Shown here piece by piece: positions 22,712 through 30,542 of a DNA stretch of 43,407 nt; position 1 is the first letter of the stretch, and each line of letters begins with the position of its first letter. The notes beneath the pieces are model-generated. The model did no database searches and was not told the origin of the DNA. It saw only the letters and a program-made list of their open reading frames with translations. The translations under genes and the position numbers were made by a program. Origin of the DNA: Woeseiaceae bacterium (GTDB lineage Bacteria; Pseudomonadota; Gammaproteobacteria; Steroidobacterales; Woeseiaceae); NCBI GenBank assembly GCA_030066625.1, contig JASJBG010000012.1, forward strand, positions 1 through 43,407, written 5' to 3'.

Positions 22712-23240
22712 CGCGCGGCCCGAACAGTCGCCGCTGACGCGCGACAACGACCTCGACAAGACCGACCAGACGCTGGCAACGATCGACGCGATGGTCGACG
22801 GCCTCAACGATCACGACATCGACGACATGGGCCGCTTCTTCAGCGAAACGTTCCGCTGGATGGGCAATGCCGGCTGCGGTTTCAAGGCCGGTCTGAAGGA
22901 GTTCCAGGACAACTGGCAGCGGCCCTTCCAGGCCGCATTCTCGGAAAAGGTCTGTATCGACGAGGCCCGGATTGCACAGGGCGAGTGGTGCGCCGCGTTC
23001 GGCCGCCAGGAAGCGGTGCACAGCGGGGAGTTCATGGGAATCGCTCCGACCGGCAAGCGCGTCGAGATTCGCTACATGGACTTCTGGAAGGTCGTCGACG
23101 GCAAGATCGTGGACAACTGGGTCATGGTCGATTTTCCGTACGTCATGCGTCAGCTGGGCGTAGATCCATTCAACGGCCACGGCTGGGAGCGGCTCGACTC
23201 GTCCAGCATGCCGGTCCAGAACGGCGAGCCGCAGGAATAG
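22704..23240 (+). CDS. single-domain SnoaL/NTF2-like protein
   Basis: 178-residue protein with one NTF2-like domain: DAMVDGLNDHDIDDMGRFFSETFRWMGN, then EFMGIAPTGKRVEIRYMDFWKVVDGKIVDNWVMVDF, a very typical ester-cyclase/SnoaL ending. The start TTG at 22704 overlaps the lipoprotein stop by 8 bp, and GGGAGA lies 8-13 bases upstream. It shares the MGIAPTGK segment with the protein at 13814, so these genes are probably related by duplication. Reaction unknown. Confidence 0.8.
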   Translation: MSNARPEQSPLTRDNDLDKTDQTLATIDAMVDGLNDHDIDDMGRFFSETFRWMGNAGCGFKAGLKEFQDNWQRPFQAAFSEKVCIDEARIAQGEWCAAFGRQEAVHSGEFMGIAPTGKRVEIRYMDFWKVVDGKIVDNWVMVDFPYVMRQLGVDPFNGHGWERLDSSSMPVQNGEPQE

Positions 23241-23304
23241 TGACCTGCTGATGTGAGGCTCAAAGCGGCCGTCACGGATTCGTGATACAGATGGCAGCCA
23301 CAGG

Positions 23305-23320
23305 TGTGACAACGATCACA
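23305..23320. promoter_or_regulatory. perfect CRP-type site upstream of the first EAL gene
   Basis: TGTGACAACGATCACA is TGTGA-N6-TCACA, the full symmetric core recognised by CRP, Vfr and Clp. Its centre is about 167 bp from the start codon and about 100 bp upstream of the likely transcription start. The cognate regulator is not encoded in the window. Confidence 0.7.
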
Positions 23321-23377
23321 CGGCAGTTCCACGCAAACACCGCGCCGCGCCGGAAGCCTTTAGTTTCATCAAAAACC

Positions 23378-23407
23378 TTGAACCGGGTCTCATTCCGGCT
23401 CGTTATA
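23378..23407 (+). promoter_or_regulatory. sigma-70 promoter of the c-di-GMP EAL operon
   Basis: TTGAAC (23378-23383) and GTTATA (23402-23407), with 18 bp between, and a second overlapping TATATA, precede the first EAL gene by about 70 bp. Confidence 0.5.
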
Positions 23408-23479
23408 TATGACTTCTGGCCGCTCGCAGGCGGATAATTCGGGATCACGGACGACCCTGGAGCCCGCAGGAAGCGAGCA

Positions 23480-25198
23480 ATGGCAGACGATTCTTCGAAC
23501 GATGAATCGCCGGAAGTAACCGGCCCCGTCAACTGTGTCCTGGTCGTCGCCCGCGACGGCTCGATCAAGGCCACGCTGCAATCCGGCGACAACAACACCG
23601 GCAAGGACCCCGCTATCGAGAAAGCCGAGCGGATCGATGCGATCTGGGGCGGCGGTATCGGCGTCCGTATCAGCCGCAATATTCGCCGCGTCCTGCGCGA
23701 CCGCTGCTACTGTTCGGACGAAATTCGTGAAGGCGAGGGCGGCACCAATGCCGAGTTCATCTTCGTCGCCCAGGGCCGCGACAGCGCCCTCGTCGTCGTT
23801 CGCGACCTCGCCAACCGTGACGGCGAGCTCACGCGCATGCACAAGCTCGCCTATATCGACGAGACCACGGGGCTGCCAAATCGCGAGCTGTTCCTGATCG
23901 AGCTCAAGAACATCATCGAGTTCCAGCAGCTGCGCGAAGGCCGCATCGCCGTGATGACGATTCACATCGACAAGATCGACGAGTCCCGCGGTGCGTTCGG
24001 CCCGGCACAGCAGGACGCCGTGTTCGCCGAGCTTGCCCAGCGGCTCAGGAAGGACCTGCGCGGCGCGAACTCGGACGACAAGTCCGACTATGACCGGCGT
24101 TCGGTAATCGCGCGCACCGACTTTCGCGATTTCGCCATCATCCTGCCGAGCATCGAAAGCGGCGCAGACGCGGAGGCCGTTGCCGAGCGCGTCATTGCAT
24201 CGATCGCGAGGCCCGTTCGCGTCGGCAATCGTGACCTGAAGCTGAAGGCGTATGCCGGAATCGCGCTGTATCCACAGGATGGCGCCGAGGCCGAAGCGCT
24301 ATTCGAGAATGCCGTCGCTGCCATGGAAGACGCGAGCTGCAGCCACGACATCGACGTCAAGTTCCACACCGGCACGGTCAAGCTGCGCACACTGCAGCGC
24401 CAGGACCTCGAGCTCGAACTCAAGACCGCGCTCGATACCGAGGAGTTCGACGTCAACTACCAGCCGGTCGTCGACGCAAAGACCGGCAGGATTCGTTCGG
24501 TCGAAGCCCTGCTGCGCTGGCCCGAGTCGATACTCGGCACGCAGTCGACGCGCAAGATCGTTTCCATCGCCGAGCGCACGAGCCTGATCGTCGCGATCGG
24601 CACCTGGGTGCTGCGGCGCAGCTGCGAGCAACTGAAGACCTGGAAGGACAAGGGCTACGAGTCCCTGCGGCTTTCATTCAATATTTCGCCGCAGGAGTTC
24701 TCGCGCAGCGACCTCGCGCAGAGCATCTCCGCGGCCCTGATCCGCGCGGGCCTGCAGCCGTCGGATCTCGACATAGAGATCAACGAGCACATCCTGTTCC
24801 GCGACGCGATGAAGAACTACTCGACCTGCCGCGCGCTCAAGCGGCTGGGCGTCGGCCTCGTCGTCGACGACTACGGCATCGGTTCATGTTCGCTGGCGCA
24901 CCTGTCGCACAGTCCCGTCGACACGATCAAGATCGATAACGCGCTCGTTGCGCACCTCGAGACCAGCGGCCGCGACAACGCCGCCTGCGATGCGGCCATC
25001 TCGATGGCGCATGCGCTGGGTCTCGAGGTCATCGCGGAGGGCGTGGAGACCGAGGAGCAGGCACGCCTCCTGACGGACCTCGGCTGCGACATGCTGCAGG
25101 GCTATCACTACTACTCGCCGATGTCGGGCGACGAGATAGCGGGCTTCCTGGAGCTGTCCGCGACCGGCCGCCGGACGAGGATCGTTCGCGGTGCCTGA
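23480..25198 (+). CDS. degenerate GGDEF-EAL c-di-GMP phosphodiesterase
   Basis: 572-residue cytoplasmic protein with a short sensory N-terminus (about 1-115), a GGDEF-fold domain (about 120-310) and an EAL domain (about 325-560). The GGDEF motif is replaced by TDFRD at about residues 213-217, so cyclase activity is not expected. The EAL domain keeps its main residues: EALLRW (Glu near 342), N in FNISP, E in EINEH, the DD pair in VDDYGIGS, K in IKIDNA, E in AEGVET and Q in MLQGYHYY. It should hydrolyse c-di-GMP. Its TGA overlaps the next gene by 8 bp, so the two are coupled. CRP-type site and promoter upstream. Confidence 0.88.
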   Translation: MADDSSNDESPEVTGPVNCVLVVARDGSIKATLQSGDNNTGKDPAIEKAERIDAIWGGGIGVRISRNIRRVLRDRCYCSDEIREGEGGTNAEFIFVAQGRDSALVVVRDLANRDGELTRMHKLAYIDETTGLPNRELFLIELKNIIEFQQLREGRIAVMTIHIDKIDESRGAFGPAQQDAVFAELAQRLRKDLRGANSDDKSDYDRRSVIARTDFRDFAIILPSIESGADAEAVAERVIASIARPVRVGNRDLKLKAYAGIALYPQDGAEAEALFENAVAAMEDASCSHDIDVKFHTGTVKLRTLQRQDLELELKTALDTEEFDVNYQPVVDAKTGRIRSVEALLRWPESILGTQSTRKIVSIAERTSLIVAIGTWVLRRSCEQLKTWKDKGYESLRLSFNISPQEFSRSDLAQSISAALIRAGLQPSDLDIEINEHILFRDAMKNYSTCRALKRLGVGLVVDDYGIGSCSLAHLSHSPVDTIKIDNALVAHLETSGRDNAACDAAISMAHALGLEVIAEGVETEEQARLLTDLGCDMLQGYHYYSPMSGDEIAGFLELSATGRRTRIVRGA

Positions 25199-27074
25199 CC
25201 GGCGCGTACAGCCCGCCGCCAACGACGACGGCATCGAACTCACCCAGACACTCAGGAGCCTGCGCGTCCCGGTCGTTGCCAACGATCCGGAGATTGACGA
25301 GATCGCTGCAGGCGGCAAGGTCATGCTGTTTTGCCGCGACAGCGGCTCTCGAAAGTGGGCGCCGCGCTGGCTGTCCCAGGCCGGCCTCGAAGTCCGCACG
25401 CCCAGCGATCACCGCAACGCGCTGACGATCGCGCGCGAGGAGCGACCCGACCTCATCATCGTGGAAGCCGGGCTGGATGGCCCTGACGATCAGCTGCTGT
25501 ACCGGTCATTGCTCGATGCCGCGGATCTCGAGGTTCCCGTCATGGTCATGTGCGCGAGCGCGCGCGAGATCAGCGGCGCCGTCGAGGCAGAGCCCTTCGA
25601 TATCGTGCGCAAGCCTTACGAATGGCAGGTCATTGCGCGGCGTGCCCGCGCCGCCGTCGATCTACACACAGCCCGCGGGCAGCTCGCCGACAGCAAGCAG
25701 ACGGTGGAGAAGGCGCTCGAACTGGCCGACGTTGCCCGGATCAAGCTCCGAAGCCGCGAGTCCTTCGAACCGGTGACCGGCCTGCCGAACAAGACCAAGT
25801 TCAACGACCTGCTGACGCGCGGCATGGCCGCGGTGGATCGCGATGGCAACAAGCTCGCGGTATTCGTCGTCGGCTTCAACCGCTTCCGTCTCGTCGTCGA
25901 GGCGATGGGTCAGGAGCATGCGGACCTGATCCTCGCCGAGGTCGGCAGGGCACTGTCCGACTGCCTCCTCGAAACCGACCGGGCAGAGGAGACGGGGCCG
26001 GGTATCAAGGCGGCCGCGGCTGCATCGCTCGACCAGTTCCGCTTTGGGCTGATGTTCAGCTATTCGGGCGACGAGGCCGAGGTTCGCAGCCTGCAGCAGC
26101 GCCTGCTCGAACGCCTGTCGCGGCCGATCCAGATCGCCGGCCAGACCATTTACCTGTCGGCCTGCCTCGGCATCGCCGAGTATCCGGGCGACGCCCGCGA
26201 CGTGCACAGTTTGCTGCAGCGGGCCGATAACGCGATGCGCGACGCCCAGAGCCGAGGCGGCGGGTTCAAGTACTACTGCACGGAGACCGACCAGGCTGCG
26301 GCCCGGAAGCTGCGCATCGAGCACATGCTGCACGAGGCACTCGATCAGCGAGATCTCACGCTGGCGTACCAGCCGATCAACCGTGTCAGCGACGGTGCGC
26401 CTGTCGCGGCCGAGGCGCTGTTGCGCTGGACGCTGCCGGACGGGACCGCCGTTTCGCCTGGCGTTTTCGTTCCGGTCGCCGAAGAGTCCGGACTCATGGT
26501 CCGTGTCGGCGAGTTCGTGTTGGCGGAGGCCTGCCGGCAGCTCGCGGCGTGGCGAACGGCCGGTATCGAGCTGCCCTACGTCAGTGTCAACGTGTCGCGT
26601 GTACAGCTCCGGAACGGTGACTTCGTCAACCAGGTGCAAAACGCGCTGACACGGAATTCGCTGGCCCCGGATTCCCTGGAGCTCGAACTCAGCGAACGCG
26701 GCGTGCTCGCGGGGGATACGGACCTGCTGGACCAGCTGCGCGCGCTCAAGGCGCTCGGCGTCCGGCTGGCGATCGACGACTTTGGTACCGGCGATTCCGC
26801 CATCGCGTACCTGAAGGAACTGCCGGTCGACGTCCTCAAAATCGACCAGTCCTACGTCCGCGGCATCAATGCGGACGGTAAGGATGCCGCCATCGCCTCC
26901 GCAATGATCGCGCTGGGCCAGCGACTGGGCCTGTACGTTGTCGCGGAGGGCATCGAAACTGCCGACCAGCTCGAGACGCTCAAAACCCTGGGCTGCGACG
27001 CTTTCCAGGGCTTCCTGATCGCCCGTCCGGCGGCCGCCGACGCCATCTCGGGGCTGCTCGAGAGCGCGTCCTGA
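25191..27074 (+). CDS. pseudo-receiver, degenerate GGDEF, EAL phosphodiesterase
   Basis: 627 residues: N-terminal REC-like domain (about 40-165), GGDEF-fold domain (about 195-365) and EAL domain (about 390-620). At the phosphorylation site the expected Asp of the PDLIIxD motif is Glu92 (PDLIIVEAGLDG), so it cannot be phosphorylated normally and may act as a fixed or stand-in receiver. The conserved Lys is kept (VRKPYE). The GGDEF motif is missing. The EAL site is intact: EALLRW (Glu near 408), VNVSR, LELSERG, IDDFGTGDSAIAYL, KIDQS, AEGIET and FQGF. It starts at GTG 25191, overlapping the previous stop. Likely an active phosphodiesterase. Confidence 0.85.
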   Translation: MPDRRVQPAANDDGIELTQTLRSLRVPVVANDPEIDEIAAGGKVMLFCRDSGSRKWAPRWLSQAGLEVRTPSDHRNALTIAREERPDLIIVEAGLDGPDDQLLYRSLLDAADLEVPVMVMCASAREISGAVEAEPFDIVRKPYEWQVIARRARAAVDLHTARGQLADSKQTVEKALELADVARIKLRSRESFEPVTGLPNKTKFNDLLTRGMAAVDRDGNKLAVFVVGFNRFRLVVEAMGQEHADLILAEVGRALSDCLLETDRAEETGPGIKAAAAASLDQFRFGLMFSYSGDEAEVRSLQQRLLERLSRPIQIAGQTIYLSACLGIAEYPGDARDVHSLLQRADNAMRDAQSRGGGFKYYCTETDQAAARKLRIEHMLHEALDQRDLTLAYQPINRVSDGAPVAAEALLRWTLPDGTAVSPGVFVPVAEESGLMVRVGEFVLAEACRQLAAWRTAGIELPYVSVNVSRVQLRNGDFVNQVQNALTRNSLAPDSLELELSERGVLAGDTDLLDQLRALKALGVRLAIDDFGTGDSAIAYLKELPVDVLKIDQSYVRGINADGKDAAIASAMIALGQRLGLYVVAEGIETADQLETLKTLGCDAFQGFLIARPAAADAISGLLESAS

Positions 27075-27111
27075 CATAAGCCTGACGGGCGCCGATTTAA
27101 CCGACCCGTTA

Positions 27112-27127
27112 TGTGATCCAGTTCACA
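27112..27127. promoter_or_regulatory. perfect CRP-type site upstream of the propeller-GGDEF gene
   Basis: TGTGATCCAGTTCACA is again TGTGA-N6-TCACA. It is followed by a -10-like TATATAAG (27161-27168), so its centre is about -55 relative to a likely start. This is the second such site in 4 kb and both precede c-di-GMP genes. Confidence 0.72.
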
Positions 27128-27248
27128 CTTTGGCCGGAATGCCCCGGCACCTCATCACCGTATATAAGAGCCCCGTGGCGCCTAATGGGCGAACTGAAAG
27201 GGAGGTTCAGCCGGCGCGACCTGGTCGCCCGGGAAGGGGATAAGAACG

Positions 27249-30200
27249 GTGAATCGGGGCTCAAAAATGCCGAAATCTATGACCTGGCGGCCGCGGGTGG
27301 CCGCCGCAGCGCTCGCTCTGCTGGTGTTATTCACCGCAGCTGCCATCGCGGAACCGTCGCATCACCCGATGCGCTTCGACCGCCTTACGCTCGACCAGGG
27401 CCTGTCACAGAGCAACGTGCTCGCCGTCCACCAGGACGCTGAGGGCTACATCTGGGTCGGCACTGAGAACGGCCTGAACCGCTACGACGGCTATACCTTC
27501 AAACACTATCGGCGCGAACGCGGTAACCCCGAAGCGCTGCCGAACGACTTCATTTTCGACATCGCCGAAGACGCCGACAGCCGCCTCTGGCTGGCGACCA
27601 ACGGCGGTGGTCTCGCCCGCATGGACCGTGCCACCGGCCGCGTCACGACCTGGCGGCATGACGCCGACAACGCCGCGAGCCTGGGCGGCAACATCGTCCG
27701 CAAGGTCTACGTCGACGCCGACGGCAGCGTCTGGGCCGGCACCCGCTACGGCGGCCTGTCGCGCTTCGACGCCAGGACCGAGACGTTCACGACCTGGCGC
27801 TTTGCCGAAGGCAACGGCGCAGACAGCGTTTTCGCGATCCTGCGCGACTCGAAGGGCGCGTTCTGGGTCGGCGGCAATCACGGCCTCGTCCAGCTCGACA
27901 CCGACACGGGCGAGTTCGACACGGTCATCGATTCCGGTCACAGCGTCCGCGCGCTGTTCGAGGACGGCAAGGGCACGCTTTGGGTCGGCACCTACGGCGG
28001 CGGCCTGATGGGCATCGACCTCGAAACCGGCGAGCAGTCGAGCTTTGCGCACGATGCCGGCAACGCCGCGTCGATCGCCGGCAATCGCGTCACGTCGATC
28101 TTCGAAGATAGTGGCAAGCGCCTCTGGGTCGGCACGACGGCCGGCCTGAACCTGCTCGACCGCGACAGCGGTGAGTTCGCGCGCTACGGCAACGATGCGA
28201 CGGACGTGAGCAGCCTCTCCGGCGACGGCGTCACGGTCATCTTCGAAGACCGCGGCGGCGTGCTCTGGGTCGGCACCAAGATGCGCGGCCTCAACAAATG
28301 GAATTCACGCACCTGGGACTACGGTTTCGAGCCGGCCCGGGCGCTTAGCGTGTCCGGCGAGCAGGCGCCGAGCGTCATGGCATTCACCGAGAGCGCGGGT
28401 ACGCTCTGGGTGGGCACCTTCGGTGACGGCCTGAACGCCGTCGACCGCGAGTCCGGCACGACGACGAGCTACCGTCACGATCCGTCGAACCCGAACACGA
28501 TCGGTGACGACCGGGTCATGAGCCTGATGCGCGCCGCCGACGGCCGCATCTGGGTTGGCACGTTCGCGGCAGGTATCGCGATACTCGACGCCGAGACCGG
28601 CAAGGTCGAGCGGCTGCAGCACGATCCGGAGAACCCGGCATCGCTGTCTGCGAACGGCGTCATGACCATGGTCACGGACCGCGAAGGCCGCGTCTGGGTG
28701 GGCACCTTCGGGGGTGGCATCAGCCTTTACGAAGACGGCGCCTTCACGCGTTTCGCGCACGATCCCGCCGATGCAAACACCGTCAGCGCCAGCCGCGTGA
28801 CGAGCATCGCCGAGGACGCAAACGGCCGTATGTGGATAGGCACCGACGGCGGTGGCCTGAATCTCTATGATCCGGTCACGAACCAGTTCCACCACTTCCG
28901 CCACGATCCCGAGAACCCAACGGCCCTTGCTGACGACACGGTGTACTCGGTCAAGGTCGGCGCAGACGGCAACGTCTGGGTCGGTACGCGCGGCGGCGGT
29001 CTCGACCGCGTCGTCGGCAGCGCCGACAACCCGGCCGGCATTCATTTCGAGAACCGTTCGCAGGCGGACGGCCTCTCCAACGACGTTATCTACGGCGTCG
29101 AGATCGACCAGGCCGGGCTGCTCTGGCTCAGCACCAACTACGGCCTGAGCCGCTACGCGCCGGCAACGGATTCATTCAAGAACCTGCATCGCAACGACGG
29201 GCTGCAGTCGGAGGAATTCAACTTCGGCGCGCACTACGTCAGCGACTCGGGCGAGCTGTTCTTCGGCGGTACGAGCGGCTACAACGCCTTCGACCCCAGT
29301 GAGATCACGGTCAACAACGTCGCGCCGAGCATCGTCCTGACGGACTTCACGGACGGCAACGACGGCGTCAAGTCCGACCTGCCGTACACTGAAGACGGCA
29401 GCATCGAACTGAGCTACACGCAGGACACCGTGTCCTTCGAATTCTCGGCGCTCGACTTCTCGGCGTCGGCCAAGAACCAGTACATGTACAAGCTCGAGGG
29501 CTTCGACAAGGACTGGATCGATCTCGGCAACCGCCGCCGCGTGACCTATACAGACCTCGATGACGGCAGCTACCTGCTGCGCGTCAAGGCCGCCAACGCC
29601 GACGGCGTCTGGAACGAGGCCGGCTTTGCCGTCCCGATCCGCGTCTCGCCGGCGCCGTGGGACACCTGGTGGGCGTACCTCGGCTACGTGGCAATGCTCG
29701 TGCAGCTCGGCCTGCTGCTCTGGTACGGGCACAAGCAGAAGGTCCGCCGCGAGGAGGAATACAGCCGCCGCCTCGAGAAGGCCGTTGCCGAGCGCACCGA
29801 CAAGCTCAGCGAACGCAACCAGCAGCTCAAGCAGCTGAACGCGGCGCTGCAGGAGAGCTCGCTGAGCGATCCGCTGACGGGCCTCAGGAACCGACGCTTC
29901 GTGTTCGAGGAGATCTCGCGCGACTTCGACCTGATCCGCCGCAAGAACACCGAGGAGATCGACGGCATCGACCAGGGCGATGCGGCAGATCTCGTGTTCA
30001 TGATGATCGACCTCGACAACTTCAAGCCGATCAACGACACCTATGGGCACGCCGCCGGCGACCAGATGCTGCTCGAGGTACGCAACGTTCTTCTGTCTAC
30101 CTGCCGCCGTTCCGACTACGTCATTCGCTGGGGTGGCGACGAGTTCGTCGTCATTGCCAAGCAGACCAAGCCGGGCGAGTGCGAGGCGCTGGCCGAGCGC

Positions 30201-30542
30201 ATCCGCAACCGGATCGGCGAGACCAACTTCACGCTGGGTGACGGCCAGATCGTACGCACGACCTGCTCGATCGGCTTCGCTGCCTACCCGCTGTTTAAAG
30301 CCAGCCTCGACGAGTCGAACCTCGACCAGGTCATCGGCCTTGCCGACGCGCTCATGTACGAGGCGAAGAAACATCGCAATGCCTGGGCCGGCATGTTCGG
30401 TCCGAACGAGGCATCGACGAGCTTCAGCGTCGCCGACGACGAGCTCGAGCCGACGTCGATCCTGTTCCGGGCGCGCCGTGCAGGCACGCTGGCCGTGCAC
30501 GGTGACGACGATGACATCCTTCGTCTTACGGAGGCAGGCTAA
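27249..30542 (+). CDS. two-component-type beta-propeller diguanylate cyclase
   Basis: 1097-residue membrane sensor. Signal or anchor sequence at about residues 10-32 (VAAAALALLVLFTAAAIA). A large periplasmic region follows with 13 visible (I/L/V)W(V/L)GT-x-GGL-type blades, fitting two seven-bladed propellers, then a Y_Y_Y domain near residues 700-780. A transmembrane segment near 805-825 and a coiled coil (AVAERTDKLSERNQQLKQ) lead to a C-terminal GGDEF domain. The active-site motif GGDEF at 962-966 is intact, and the I-site RRSD precedes it by 5 residues, so product inhibition is expected. The start GTG at 27249 has AGGGGA upstream; ATG 27267 is possible. The stop overlaps the following ATG (TAATG). 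It probably senses an extracellular ligand and makes c-di-GMP. Confidence 0.88.
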   Translation: MNRGSKMPKSMTWRPRVAAAALALLVLFTAAAIAEPSHHPMRFDRLTLDQGLSQSNVLAVHQDAEGYIWVGTENGLNRYDGYTFKHYRRERGNPEALPNDFIFDIAEDADSRLWLATNGGGLARMDRATGRVTTWRHDADNAASLGGNIVRKVYVDADGSVWAGTRYGGLSRFDARTETFTTWRFAEGNGADSVFAILRDSKGAFWVGGNHGLVQLDTDTGEFDTVIDSGHSVRALFEDGKGTLWVGTYGGGLMGIDLETGEQSSFAHDAGNAASIAGNRVTSIFEDSGKRLWVGTTAGLNLLDRDSGEFARYGNDATDVSSLSGDGVTVIFEDRGGVLWVGTKMRGLNKWNSRTWDYGFEPARALSVSGEQAPSVMAFTESAGTLWVGTFGDGLNAVDRESGTTTSYRHDPSNPNTIGDDRVMSLMRAADGRIWVGTFAAGIAILDAETGKVERLQHDPENPASLSANGVMTMVTDREGRVWVGTFGGGISLYEDGAFTRFAHDPADANTVSASRVTSIAEDANGRMWIGTDGGGLNLYDPVTNQFHHFRHDPENPTALADDTVYSVKVGADGNVWVGTRGGGLDRVVGSADNPAGIHFENRSQADGLSNDVIYGVEIDQAGLLWLSTNYGLSRYAPATDSFKNLHRNDGLQSEEFNFGAHYVSDSGELFFGGTSGYNAFDPSEITVNNVAPSIVLTDFTDGNDGVKSDLPYTEDGSIELSYTQDTVSFEFSALDFSASAKNQYMYKLEGFDKDWIDLGNRRRVTYTDLDDGSYLLRVKAANADGVWNEAGFAVPIRVSPAPWDTWWAYLGYVAMLVQLGLLLWYGHKQKVRREEEYSRRLEKAVAERTDKLSERNQQLKQLNAALQESSLSDPLTGLRNRRFVFEEISRDFDLIRRKNTEEIDGIDQGDAADLVFMMIDLDNFKPINDTYGHAAGDQMLLEVRNVLLSTCRRSDYVIRWGGDEFVVIAKQTKPGECEALAERIRNRIGETNFTLGDGQIVRTTCSIGFAAYPLFKASLDESNLDQVIGLADALMYEAKKHRNAWAGMFGPNEASTSFSVADDELEPTSILFRARRAGTLAVHGDDDDILRLTEAG

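Noticed and set aside
23480-27074. Active diguanylate cyclases in the two EAL proteins
   Set aside because: Both GGDEF-fold domains lack the GGDEF signature (TDFRD in one, no match in the other), so only phosphodiesterase activity is supported.
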